Positions 1 to 7,437 of a stretch of DNA of 23,254 bases are shown piece after piece. Numbering within the stretch: the stretch's first letter is position 1; every line of letters starts with the position of its first letter. Source of the stretch: JBAZZQ01 sp041658725 (GTDB taxonomy: Bacteria > Planctomycetota > Phycisphaerae > JAAYCJ01); NCBI GenBank assembly GCA_041658725.1, contig JBAZZQ010000056.1, positions 1 to 23,254 on the forward strand, written 5' to 3'. The position numbers and the translations under genes were made by a program. Below the pieces are notes generated by a model. That model worked only from the letters and a program-made list of their open reading frames with translations. It did no database searches and was not told the DNA's origin.

Positions 1-111
1 ATCGGCACCTGCCGAAAGCAGGGCCGTTCGACCTGGCAATTCCTTCAAGACGCACTGTCCGCTCATTATTTCCATACGCCAATGCCTTCGCTCATTCCGC
101 AGGCCCCTTGA
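1..111 (+). CDS. IS66-family transposase, C-terminal fragment (cut by window edge)
   Basis: Frame 1 is open from the first base to a TGA at 109-111. The peptide starts IGTCRKQGRSTWQFLQDAL and ends MPSLIPQAP. A TCR-x-Q/H-x-R motif, a short helix and a closing P-x-PSL-x-P stretch are typical of the extreme C-terminus of IS66 transposases (TnpC). The catalytic DDE region is outside the window, so activity cannot be judged. The stop lies close to the element's terminal repeat, as expected for this family. I am fairly confident of the family and not of the subgroup. Confidence 0.6.
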   Translation: MGTCRKQGRSTWQFLQDALSAHYFHTPMPSLIPQAP

Positions 112-116
112 GGGTC

Positions 117-127
117 TGAACGGTTAC
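117..127 (+). repeat. IS66 right terminal inverted repeat
   Basis: TGAACGGTTAC is the inferred right tip of the element. Its reverse complement starts GTAACCG, matching the usual IS66 end. The next eight bases, CACAGAAA, are the predicted target-site duplication, to be matched at the unseen left end. Confidence 0.5.
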
Positions 128-185
128 CACAGAAAACATCATGGCGCAAGTCTTATTAAAAATTAGAATTACACGCTATTTCATG

Positions 186-378
186 CAATTGCCCTGCGCC
201 GAGCGGTTGTTTTCTAATCCCCAGCTCTTTTTTTGATTTTCACAACGCCATTACCTTTATCCACCCCGATTATGATGATTTGCGTCGGGCCGCTATCGAG
301 GCCTGGCACGCCACAGCCCGGGTTACCGCCACAATCCAAACCGTTTGCCGAACCCAGTATGCCGAGCGCATTAAATAA
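186..378 (+). pseudogene. Frameshifted IS630-like transposase C-terminal remnant
   Basis: Two reading frames joined at a run of seven T (228-234) give one continuous C-terminal peptide. The first part reads LPCAERLFSNP, resembling the LNPAE-x-L-W segment around the last catalytic glutamate of IS630-type DDE transposases. The second part reads HPDYDDLRRAAIEAW and then IQTVCRTQYAERIK before TAA at 376-378. This fits the family's usual ending: a DYDDL-like segment, an alanine-rich helix with AW, then a short I-x-S-[IV] tail. Removing one T restores the frame. Nothing recognisable remains upstream, so this is a dead 3' remnant beside the IS66 end. The family assignment is by pattern only. Confidence 0.45.
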
Positions 379-854
379 GTACAATCCGTATTAGATCGAG
401 TTTTTCGGGTAGATAATCCCTCGACATCTATAGCCGATACCCTTATAGTTTCAAATACTTGCATTTTTAATATTGTAAATTAGAATTTAATTTTCGTTTC
501 TATTCCATTTGCTGTTTTTTATGGAGTTCGTAAATGCATTCATTGCGGTTTTGCCCAGGTTCTCGCCCCATTCGGATGTTTTTACCGCTTTTTGCGAGCG
601 ATGCGGTTCACCGCCGACCGATTCTGCCGGCTCTTCCGGCCCGAAATCGTTCCGGCGGGCATCTTACGCCGATTTGTTGCGACCACGAAAAATCTTCATT
701 GCCCAGCCGTCACCTAAAGTCATTGTTATGAGGAAAACGTCTGTAAAGTTTAAAGATTTCGGAAATTAGGCCCGAGGATTGGATGGAAAAAGATGCTCCA
801 AACTTTCATAAATCTATTAATTGTAATTGTCGAGCCTTGTGTGAAAGGAATTAA
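379..854. other. Intergenic region without a recognised gene
   Basis: This 476-bp stretch is AT-rich at its left side (about 465-530). The only longer open frame (from a TTG at 509, or an ATG at 521, to 769) has no ribosome-binding site and no familiar motif. An AAACGTCT core (736-743) matches the centre of the LacI-operator sequences found at 3588-3623 in reverse orientation, which may be chance. The promoter of the gene at 855 presumably lies here, but I could not pick out a convincing -35/-10 pair. Confidence 0.4.
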
Positions 855-3515
855 ATGACAGGATTAGCACCTATCATAAGCCACCAAAAGATAACGGGGT
901 ATATTTATCCCCTGTTCTGGCAGCACGGCGAACCGTCCGATAGAATACTGGAAGAAATCGACCAGATGCATGCGAATGGCATTGGTGGTTTTATTCTTGA
1001 ATCCCGGCCTCATCCTGATTTCCTGGGCGAGTCCTGGTGGAGCAATTTACGCTTTATCCTTACGGAAGCGGCAAAGCGACGTATGAAGGTTTGGGTCTTT
1101 GATGATAGTAAATTTCCCAGCGGATTTGGGGCGGGAAGGATTCGCGACTTATACCCGCAGTATCTAAAAGTTTACTTGCGAGAACAGCATATCGATGCTG
1201 CAGGGCCGATGGAGAGTGCTTCATTTCAGTTAAAGGGATGGATTAATCCTGAGGATCAACTGGTTCGAGTGGTGGTGGCGCGGCGAACCGATGGTGTCGA
1301 CAAACTCGATGCCGATACGCTCATAGACGTTACGGATAAAGTAATCGACGGTGTCCTCTATTGGGATATTCCGGATGGATATTGGCGGGTCTTCATTTTC
1401 GTTCGTACGCGGAACGGTGGGGAGGACGCAACACGAGACTATCTTAATCCATTAGACCCTGCCGCCGTTCGTGCCTTTATCGACACGGTTTACGAACCAC
1501 ACTATGCCCATTTCGCGGATGAATTCGGAAAAACATTTGCCGGATTTTTTTCCGATGAGCCTCGCTTCGGTAATCATCCCACTTACGAAGCAACCTTGGG
1601 GAAATGCCCTATGGTTTTGCCTTACTGCGATACTCTGCTAACGGACTTGAGCGAAGCTTGGAACGGTGCTTTTGGGACGATGTTGCCTTGTCTCTGGTAC
1701 GATGCAGGTAAACTGACGGCGAAAGTTCGTTATATTTATATGGATACCGTTACTAAATTGTACGCCGTTAATTTTACCGAACAGATTGGAAATTGGTGTC
1801 GGGATCACAACGTCAAATTGATCGGTCATGTAGTTGAAGATAATGGCGCTCATTCTCGCCTAGGTTACGGTACCGGCCACTTCTTTCGGGCTCTTCGGGG
1901 GCAGGATTTTTCCGGCCTCGATGTCGTTTCCCAGGTTTGGCCTGACTATAGCTCGGGAAGACTCACCAGTCCGTTTGGATATCTGGATGCGGAATTTTTC
2001 TATTGGGGCATAACCAAGATGGCCGCTTCGGAAGGACATTTGGACCCCAAAAAGCAAGGGACCACTGTGTGTGAAATCTTTGGAGCTTACGGGTGGCAGG
2101 AGGGGTTGAAGCTCATGAAGTGGTTAACGGACCACGTCTGTGTTCGGGGCGTTAACTTCCTGATCCCGCATGCGTTTTCTCCCAAGCAATTTCCTGATCC
2201 TGATTGCCCGCCGCATTTTTATGCCGGAGGCCACAATCCTCAGTGGCGGTATTTTAAATATTGGTCGAGCTACGCCAATCGAATCTGCCACCTCCTATCG
2301 GGTGGACGGCACATGGCTCCCGTCGCAGTAGTGTATCATGCCGAGGCGGAGTGGGCTGGCGAGTATGAGCCGTTTGAAAAGGTCGTCAAAACCCTGGCTC
2401 AACGTCAGATTGATTGCGATGTAGTTCCCATTGACACTCTTGTCAGTTCGAAAGACACCGTTATTCGCGGTGGTGGTATTACGATTAATCAGGAAACATA
2501 TCGTGCGGTGATCATTCCTTATGCACAAGTGCTGTCTGAAGTATTCCTGGAACGACTCGATGAGATGGCGAAGAACGGCGTTCGCATTGTTTTTATGGGA
2601 GATTATCCAAGCCGGGGTCATCGCCTGGATTTGTCGTTTTCGCAGCTCCTGTCGAATCTAAAGGCACACTGCGGTGTCTCGCTTTCGAGCCACGACCACT
2701 TGGTAGACGATTTGAGGCGATCGAATATTTACGATCTATCGATTACTGGGGTCGAAAATCATCTTCGATCTTATGGCTACTCCCGTCTTGACGAAACCGT
2801 CTACTTTTTTACCAATGAAAGTAAGGTCGATCTGATTGATACAATGGTTGATCTCAAACACGCGGGTCATCCAATTGGATATGATGCTCTGAACGACATA
2901 TTTTACGATCTTTCCTATATAACTCGAGAGGGACAAACCCGGGTCCGTTTAAGGCTCGAGCCTTATGAAACACTGTTTGTTATTTTCCCCAAACAGAATG
3001 TCGCGGGTCTGGAAACACTCGGAAAAAAGGAATTCATTCTAGACTTGATTCCGGAACTCTCCATCGAAGGATCATGGATGGTTTCCAGGGCCACGGCGGA
3101 AGATTATCCTGACTTTACTCCGGAAACCAGGATTTCCGGTCTTGGGAATATTTCCGCTTCATATCTCTTGCCATCTTTTTCGGGCACTCTTCGGTACGAG
3201 TTAACTTTCGAATATCCCGCATCGAGCGGTCGGGGTCGAAAATTCCTTGATCTGGGCCGTGTATTTGAGATTGCCGAGGTAAAGATCAATGGCCGAGAGG
3301 TTGGAGTTCGTATTTGCCCACCTTATCGAGTGGAAGTAACGGATTATCTCCAGGGGGGGGCAAACACGCTGCAAGTCGATGTTACCAATACACTTTCAAA
3401 ACAGTATGGCATGAATGTCTTTGACCGTGCGATGCCCCAGGAACCGTCGGGAATGCTGGGACCGGTGCGTCTGCTCTCACAACCGAACATAATCATTGGA
3501 AATGATTTAGTATAA
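855..3515 (+). CDS. GH106-like (alpha-L-rhamnosidase-type) glycoside hydrolase
   Basis: An 886-residue protein of the large GH106-like group. The N-terminal third has the family's hallmark order: a GGFILESRPHP-type segment (about 43-53) and the VFDDSKFPSGFGAGR motif (about 80-94). FFSDEPRFG with Glu235, GHVVEDNG (about 325) and CEIFGAYGW with Glu407 follow. A jelly-roll sugar-binding domain closes the protein; its segments LDLGRVFEIAEVKINGREVG and VDVTNTL are nearly diagnostic. GH106 enzymes of known function release alpha-L-rhamnose, and E235 and E407 are candidate catalytic or metal-site acids. There is no signal peptide, so I infer a cytoplasmic or non-classically placed enzyme working on imported oligosaccharides. 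The ATG is preceded by AAAGGA at 844-849. Many relatives have unproven substrates, so rhamnosidase activity is only a guess. Confidence 0.75.
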   Translation: MTGLAPIISHQKITGYIYPLFWQHGEPSDRILEEIDQMHANGIGGFILESRPHPDFLGESWWSNLRFILTEAAKRRMKVWVFDDSKFPSGFGAGRIRDLYPQYLKVYLREQHIDAAGPMESASFQLKGWINPEDQLVRVVVARRTDGVDKLDADTLIDVTDKVIDGVLYWDIPDGYWRVFIFVRTRNGGEDATRDYLNPLDPAAVRAFIDTVYEPHYAHFADEFGKTFAGFFSDEPRFGNHPTYEATLGKCPMVLPYCDTLLTDLSEAWNGAFGTMLPCLWYDAGKLTAKVRYIYMDTVTKLYAVNFTEQIGNWCRDHNVKLIGHVVEDNGAHSRLGYGTGHFFRALRGQDFSGLDVVSQVWPDYSSGRLTSPFGYLDAEFFYWGITKMAASEGHLDPKKQGTTVCEIFGAYGWQEGLKLMKWLTDHVCVRGVNFLIPHAFSPKQFPDPDCPPHFYAGGHNPQWRYFKYWSSYANRICHLLSGGRHMAPVAVVYHAEAEWAGEYEPFEKVVKTLAQRQIDCDVVPIDTLVSSKDTVIRGGGITINQETYRAVIIPYAQVLSEVFLERLDEMAKNGVRIVFMGDYPSRGHRLDLSFSQLLSNLKAHCGVSLSSHDHLVDDLRRSNIYDLSITGVENHLRSYGYSRLDETVYFFTNESKVDLIDTMVDLKHAGHPIGYDALNDIFYDLSYITREGQTRVRLRLEPYETLFVIFPKQNVAGLETLGKKEFILDLIPELSIEGSWMVSRATAEDYPDFTPETRISGLGNISASYLLPSFSGTLRYELTFEYPASSGRGRKFLDLGRVFEIAEVKINGREVGVRICPPYRVEVTDYLQGGANTLQVDVTNTLSKQYGMNVFDRAMPQEPSGMLGPVRLLSQPNIIIGNDLV

Positions 3516-3574
3516 GAATAAAGGGCGGGGGTATTTCTTTCATAACATTCTCAAAAAATAAAAATAAAAATGTC

Positions 3575-3603
3575 TTGACATTTTTTAGTTAGACGTTTAA
3601 ACT
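3575..3603 (+). promoter_or_regulatory. Predicted sigma-70-type promoter of the LacI-family gene
   Basis: A perfect -35 box TTGACA (3575-3580) is followed after 17 bp by TAAACT (3598-3603), four of six matches to the -10 consensus. Transcription would start near 3610, leaving a leader of about 50 nt before the ATG at 3662. The spacer and -10 box are overlapped by the first operator copy and the predicted start point by the second. This layout implies steric repression, probably autoregulation. Confidence 0.6.
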
Positions 3604-3623
3604 GAGTACGTTAGACGTTTAAA
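3588..3623 (+). promoter_or_regulatory. Tandem LacI-family operators (two 14-bp copies, 22-bp period)
   Basis: GTTAGACGTTTAAA occurs twice, at 3588-3601 and 3610-3623, 22 bp apart start to start, about two helical turns. The core TTAGACGTTTAA is a near-palindrome: its reverse complement is TTAAACGTCTAA, differing at two symmetric positions. It centres on CG, as LacI/GalR-family operators commonly do. Copy one covers the end of the promoter spacer and most of the -10 box, and copy two covers the predicted transcription start. The spacing would put two dimers on the same face of the helix. The adjacent regulator is the obvious ligand (inference). Confidence 0.65.
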
Positions 3624-3661
3624 TAGTGAGAAATACAAGTTCATTATTTGAGGTCATAGTG

Positions 3662-4699
3662 ATGGCGGTTACGATTTGCGACATTGCGAAGGTAGTCAAG
3701 ACCACTGATGCCACGGTGAGTATGGCACTGCGAAATAACCCCCGGATTAGCCTTGCAACCCGTCAAAAGGTTCACGATGCAGCGAAAACGCTTGGTTATC
3801 ACCCCAACCATCTCGGCCGGTCGTTCCAATCGGGCAAAACCCAAACGATCGGGTTGATTATTCCCGATTTTTTCAACCCGTTTTATGTGGAGTTTCTAAA
3901 GGGTGCTCAGGCGGTCTGCCTCAGCCATGGTTATCAATTGATTACGATCGAATATTGCCTCGACATCAATCAGGAACGTGCATGTCTGGAACAGATGCTG
4001 GGCCGGCGGTGTGATGGCATTATTACCATGCCCAGCCGGTTTGACCCGGTCAAGGATCTGATTGAAAAATTCTGGGGTGCCCGAATTCCCTGTGTGGTGA
4101 TCGGTTTACCGTTTGATATGACGGAGGGGATTAAGATTGACGGGGTAAGAATCGATATCACTCCCGGAATGGAAGCCGCGATCGACCATTTGGTAACCTT
4201 GGGGCATCGGGATATCCTCCTGGCCGCTAGTTGGCCCAAAGAGTGTGGTGGCGGGGGGCGGTATGATGTTTTTGAGCAGGTTTTACGGAAAAATAACCTG
4301 CCTTTCGATCCACAAAAGAATATTTATTATCACTTTACAGGTGACCAACATGAAGATGGACGACAGATGGGTCGGGATATTCTTAAAAAGTACCCTCGAA
4401 CGACCGCGATCATTGGGGCCAATGATCATTTGATCATCGGGATGATGCAGTCGCTGATGGAAATCGGAGTCCGGGTTCCGGAGGATCTTTCGTTGATTGG
4501 GACGGATAACACCCGAAATGGTCAAAATTGGGTGGTGCCGCTAACTTCGATTGATCAACGAGCGACGGATCAGGCTCGTGCCGCGACCGAATTACTTTTT
4601 GAGCGGATGAAGAGTGAAAATTGGGCTGAGCCTAAGCACATTACCTGGAATGCCGGACTGGTGGTTCGGAAAAGTACCGGCCCTGTAAGAGCGGTTTAG
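3662..4699 (+). CDS. LacI/GalR-family transcriptional regulator
   Basis: The 345-residue protein begins MAVTICDIAKVVKTTDATVS. An N-terminal LacI-type helix-turn-helix spans residues 3-22 (ICDIAKVVKTTDATVSMAL). A hinge region at about 45-60 (LGYHPNHLGRSFQSGKTQ) leads to a periplasmic-binding-protein-like effector domain starting TIGLIIPDFFNPFY. The C-terminal part has the usual SLIGTDN and LTSIDQ segments. I chose ATG 3662 over the in-frame GTG at 3626: GAGG at 3650-3653 is well spaced for it, and the HTH should start within a few residues of the N-terminus. Such proteins release DNA, or bind it, in response to a sugar. The gene sits between a glycosidase and the exported-protein block, so it probably controls one or both (inference). 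Confidence 0.9.
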   Translation: MAVTICDIAKVVKTTDATVSMALRNNPRISLATRQKVHDAAKTLGYHPNHLGRSFQSGKTQTIGLIIPDFFNPFYVEFLKGAQAVCLSHGYQLITIEYCLDINQERACLEQMLGRRCDGIITMPSRFDPVKDLIEKFWGARIPCVVIGLPFDMTEGIKIDGVRIDITPGMEAAIDHLVTLGHRDILLAASWPKECGGGGRYDVFEQVLRKNNLPFDPQKNIYYHFTGDQHEDGRQMGRDILKKYPRTTAIIGANDHLIIGMMQSLMEIGVRVPEDLSLIGTDNTRNGQNWVVPLTSIDQRATDQARAATELLFERMKSENWAEPKHITWNAGLVVRKSTGPVRAV

Positions 4700-4744
4700 A
4701 AACAGACGAATGGAATATTACTGCAAGACGATTTTCAGCGTGTG

Positions 4745-4776
4745 TTGGACGTTTTGCGGAATAGAGCCAGTATAAT
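4745..4776 (+). promoter_or_regulatory. Weak candidate operator and TATAAT box before the PEP-CTERM gene
   Basis: TTGGACGTTTTG (4745-4756) matches the upstream operator core TTAGACGTTTAA at nine of twelve positions, including the central GACGTTT. A perfect TATAAT lies at 4771-4776. The best -35 (TTGGAC, 4745-4750) is 20 bp away, which is too far, and transcription from this box would begin inside the ribosome-binding site. The pair is suggestive because of its position only. A 7-bp core match is expected a few times by chance in a window of this size. Confidence 0.25.
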
Positions 4777-4790
4777 GTAAGGAGACAAAC

Positions 4791-5462
4791 ATGAGAAGGA
4801 ATTTGGTTGGAATGATGTTGGGCTTGATTGTGGTGCTGTGGGTTTCAACGGCGTCGGGGAATATTATTCTTTACGATGACTGCAGCTCGGTCTCGGCTAA
4901 CTGGACATCGGCAGACGTGACGATGACTTCGGATGGCGATGTACTCAGGATGCAGAGTAGCGCCGGTGGTTATGCTATTCTACCTTGGGGAACGACAGCC
5001 GACGAAAACACGATGGTATTTGATTTCAAGATTGCCAGTCCGGGTCTATTTCTTGCCGGCTACGTTAGTAACCCTGGCGAAGGCCTGTTGATTACTTCCA
5101 CGATAAATGCCAAGGCCAGCCGGAACAGTGCACAGATAATGGAACTTCAGGCGAATACCTGGTACACAGCCGCCATCTACAGCTATGGTGCTGCCGGTTA
5201 TCAGGCATTCTGGATCGCCCAGGGCAAGGACGTCAATATGTGGAGTCAATCCAAGAACTATGAGGTTGGATCGGGTACCTGGTCTGGCACCAACAGGTCA
5301 ACTTTCTACACCTACACTACCACCGGATATCCCAACGCCGATTGGCAAGTGGATAACATTCGGGTTAACTCCGGATTAGATTTAACTCCGGCCCCTGAAC
5401 CGGTCAGTCTGAGTCTGCTCGGTATTGGTGGACTTGCGATGCTTCTTCGAAGGAAAAAATAA
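4791..5462 (+). CDS. PEP-CTERM sorting-domain protein with the shared N-terminal domain
   Basis: A 223-residue exported protein. It has a signal peptide (MRRNLVGMMLGLIVVLWVST, cleavage near residue 23-24) and a single body domain of about 170 residues. The C-terminal PEP-CTERM signal has PEP at 202-204, a hydrophobic stretch SLSLLGIGGLAMLL and the basic end RRKK. PEP-CTERM signals are processed by exosortase, so the mature protein is probably handed to the cell surface or exopolysaccharide. The body contains ILYDDCSSVSANW, TSDGDVLR, VFDFKI, YQAFWIA and DNIRVNSG, all shared with the N-terminal domains of the proteins at 5598 and 9731. The domain looks beta-rich and may bind carbohydrate, but I cannot assign it to a named family. 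AAGGAG precedes the ATG. Confidence 0.8.
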   Translation: MRRNLVGMMLGLIVVLWVSTASGNIILYDDCSSVSANWTSADVTMTSDGDVLRMQSSAGGYAILPWGTTADENTMVFDFKIASPGLFLAGYVSNPGEGLLITSTINAKASRNSAQIMELQANTWYTAAIYSYGAAGYQAFWIAQGKDVNMWSQSKNYEVGSGTWSGTNRSTFYTYTTTGYPNADWQVDNIRVNSGLDLTPAPEPVSLSLLGIGGLAMLLRRKK

Positions 5463-5474
5463 GTACCGATTGTC

Positions 5475-5508
5475 GTGGCGGATCGGGTCGAACCGATCCG
5501 CTACTTTA
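5475..5508 (+). terminator. Predicted intrinsic terminator after the PEP-CTERM gene
   Basis: A nine-pair perfect stem, GCGGATCGG (5478-5486) with CCGATCCGC (5493-5501), has a six-base loop. It extends to twelve pairs with one G-U. It starts 13 bp after the stop codon and is followed by TTTAAT, a short, imperfect U-tract. It probably separates the PEP-CTERM transcript from the next gene, though the weak U-tract suggests partial termination. Confidence 0.55.
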
Positions 5509-5511
5509 ATA

Positions 5512-5586
5512 TCTTGTGCGAATCGGGATGAGCTGAAGCACATTATCTGGAACGCTGGAAATGTTGCCGAAGAATTATATTTATAA
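5512..5586 (+). pseudogene. Relic of a LacI-family gene 3' end
   Basis: Bases 5521-5560 align closely, without gaps, with the 3' end of the intact regulator gene (around 4619-4658). In frame, the relic reads NRDELKHIIWNAGN where the regulator has NWAEPKHITWNAGL. It then ends in TAA at 5584-5586, which abuts the ribosome-binding site of the next gene. Nothing of the rest of a regulator is present between 5463 and 5511. I infer that a regulator-plus-exported-protein unit was once duplicated in tandem and the second regulator was deleted down to its last codons. Confidence 0.6.
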
Positions 5587-5597
5587 AGGAGAAATAT

Positions 5598-6207
5598 ATG
5601 TGTAGGAAATTGTTCGGAATTGGGTTGGGTTTGGTTATGGCCCTGACGGTATCCATGGCCTCGGCGGGGGTTCTTTATTACGATGACGGCAGCACGGTCA
5701 CGGGTAACTGGTTATTCACGGATTGCACGCTGACTTCCGATGGGGATGTGCTGAGGCAACAAAGTACCGATGCCGGTTATGCCATTTTGAATTTAGGCTT
5801 ACCGGCACCCGTCGATGAATTAACTTTGGTCTTTGATTTCAAGATTTTCAATCCGGGTGCGTTCCTTGCCACCTATCTTTCCCCACCTGGCGAAGGCTTG
5901 CTTATTGTTAACTGGTGGGTTGCCAAGTGCAGTCGTAACCAAGTAGGGTTTATGGACAACCTTAAGCCGGATACCTGGTACTCAATCGCCATCTACAGCA
6001 AGGGATCTGCCGGTTATCAGGCATTCTGGATCGCCGAGGGCAAGCAGGTCAATCTGTGGAACGTATCCAGAGCCTATGAGGTCGGATGGTCCCCCTGGGT
6101 AGGTACTTCCAATCTTATTTTCTATGCATGGGCTAACCCGACATACCCCACCGCGGATTGGGAGTTTGATAATATCAAGGTTAACTCCGGGATAGATTTA
6201 ACGGGCG
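5598..6207 (+). repeat. Copy 1 of a 610-bp near-identical coding repeat
   Basis: This segment aligns without any indel to 9731-10340, at roughly 94 percent by eye. It covers the signal peptide and the shared N-terminal domain. Similarity stops abruptly after GATTTAACGGGCG in both copies, where the following modules differ. That indicates a recent duplication or gene conversion limited to one module. Confidence 0.85.
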
Positions 6208-7274
6208 TTGTGCTCCCGACGGCACAGACCCCCACCTTCAGTCCGGATGGAGGTTTTTGGGCCGGGCCCCAGGACGTAACGATCAGTTGTGCCACGGCCG
6301 GCGCGACCGTTTATTATACCATCGACGGAACGACTCCCAGCGACAACAACTCAAACGGGTCGTTTACCACCAGCGGAACGGTCTCTATCTCGGACAACAC
6401 CACGCTACAGGCGATTGCCTACAAGACCGGATACCAGCCGAGCGCGGTTGCATCAGCCGTGTACATTTTCCCGACCAGCTACAACAATCCGGCGACCATT
6501 CCTTACGGAATGTCAGCCCTGAATGGCAATGTGGATGCCGAGTGGGCCGGGGCCACGTGGACCCCGCTCGATCAGAAATACTATGGCGACAACGCGTCCG
6601 CCGATGTGGCCGAGGCGTATTATGCGGCCCGCTGGACGGAGAACAAGGTTTATGTGGCGGTCAAGGTTCTGGATACGTCTCATGTGTTGAACAACAGCTA
6701 TGTCGGCTGGAATCAACAGGACGATGTGGAACTCTACCTGCACACGACGGGAACCGGTCCGACGAATTACAACGCGAGCCAGGCGGACGCCCAGCAGTAC
6801 GTGATCGGGATCAAGCAAGACAATGTCACTATCTGGTCGGTCCTCAACGGGGTTACCATTCCCAGCCATGCGGGTTTCTCGGCGGTGGGCAAGGCCACCG
6901 GACAATGGCTCTACTACGAAGCGGCACTGACTCCGTTTAACCACTATGACAACACCACCGGAGCCGGCGATATTATCTCCCCGTTGAGCGCGGGAGACAT
7001 CATTGGTCTGGACGCCGTGGTTAGCAGCAGGAACGGAGCGGCTTTCAGCATGTTGTCGGAGAACTTGTGGACTAACAAATCCTACAACTACGCCCAATTC
7101 GGCATCCACCTCCTTGGCGCCAAGCCGACGTACACTGTCGACACGTTGTCGGCGGTGCTGGCGGCGATGGATTCCATGCCCGGCGGCGGGGCCTGGAACG
7201 CGGCGGTGGACTTCGACGGCGACGGTGAGATCACATCGAGCGACTTATCGATCGTGCTGGAGAATCTGCCGTAG
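5598..7274 (+). CDS. Secreted multidomain carbohydrate-binding protein with half-dockerin C-terminus
   Basis: A 558-residue exported protein. The order is: signal peptide 1-23 (cleavage ASA|G); shared N-terminal domain about 24-205; a chitobiase/hexosaminidase C-terminal-type module about 207-290 (VYYTIDGTTPS is its typical core); a CBM9/DOMON-like beta-sandwich about 300-505 (VDAEWAGATW, DDVELYLH); and a dockerin-like tail about 513-558. The tail has one clear calcium loop, DFDGDGEITSSD. The first loop seen in the protein at 9731 (GDVNGDGTVDG) is missing. No catalytic domain is evident, so I read it as a glycan-binding or scaffold-attached surface protein. AAAGGAG sits 6 bp before the ATG. 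The first 610 bp are nearly identical to the start of the gene at 9731. Confidence 0.8.
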   Translation: MCRKLFGIGLGLVMALTVSMASAGVLYYDDGSTVTGNWLFTDCTLTSDGDVLRQQSTDAGYAILNLGLPAPVDELTLVFDFKIFNPGAFLATYLSPPGEGLLIVNWWVAKCSRNQVGFMDNLKPDTWYSIAIYSKGSAGYQAFWIAEGKQVNLWNVSRAYEVGWSPWVGTSNLIFYAWANPTYPTADWEFDNIKVNSGIDLTGVVLPTAQTPTFSPDGGFWAGPQDVTISCATAGATVYYTIDGTTPSDNNSNGSFTTSGTVSISDNTTLQAIAYKTGYQPSAVASAVYIFPTSYNNPATIPYGMSALNGNVDAEWAGATWTPLDQKYYGDNASADVAEAYYAARWTENKVYVAVKVLDTSHVLNNSYVGWNQQDDVELYLHTTGTGPTNYNASQADAQQYVIGIKQDNVTIWSVLNGVTIPSHAGFSAVGKATGQWLYYEAALTPFNHYDNTTGAGDIISPLSAGDIIGLDAVVSSRNGAAFSMLSENLWTNKSYNYAQFGIHLLGAKPTYTVDTLSAVLAAMDSMPGGGAWNAAVDFDGDGEITSSDLSIVLENLP

Positions 7275-7437
7275 GAACGTTGGATTTTCGAGTGTAGGGG
7301 CTGGGCCGCCTCCACATGGTTATTGCGAAACAAGAGCGCAAGGAAGGGTATATGACAACCCGGCAAAAGTGAAACGCTTTATCGGAACATGTAAAACATT
7401 GGCGGAACAAAAGAACTAAATTAAAAAGGGACATACT

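Larger units (their letters stand above)
1..127 (+). mobile_element. Right end of an IS66-family insertion sequence
   Basis: The window opens inside an insertion sequence. It holds the last 36 codons of a transposase (1-111), a 5-bp gap, and a terminal sequence TGAACGGTTAC (117-127). The reverse complement of that end, GTAACCGTTCA, is of the GTAA-starting type known for IS66-family inverted repeats. IS66 elements make 8-bp target duplications, so CACAGAAA (128-135) is the candidate duplicated target. The left end lies outside the window, so neither the duplication nor the integrity of the element can be confirmed. Confidence 0.6.

Noticed and set aside
161..487. Direct repeat AATTAGAATT at 161-170 and 478-487 as element boundaries
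   Set aside because: Short, AT-only apart from one G, and expected by chance in this AT-rich region. No inverted ends lie next to it.
509..769. 86-codon plus-strand frame in the left intergenic region
   Set aside because: TTG start (or ATG 521), no ribosome-binding site, no similarity to a known family, and competing frames are open over the same bases.
4771..4776. Perfect TATAAT as a stand-alone promoter
   Set aside because: No -35 box at proper spacing, and initiation would fall within the ribosome-binding site of the 4791 gene.
7370..7382. TGAAACGCTTTA as a catabolite-type (cre-like) operator
   Set aside because: The half-sites are not symmetric and it does not match the operator pair at 3588-3623. 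A single chance match is the simpler explanation.
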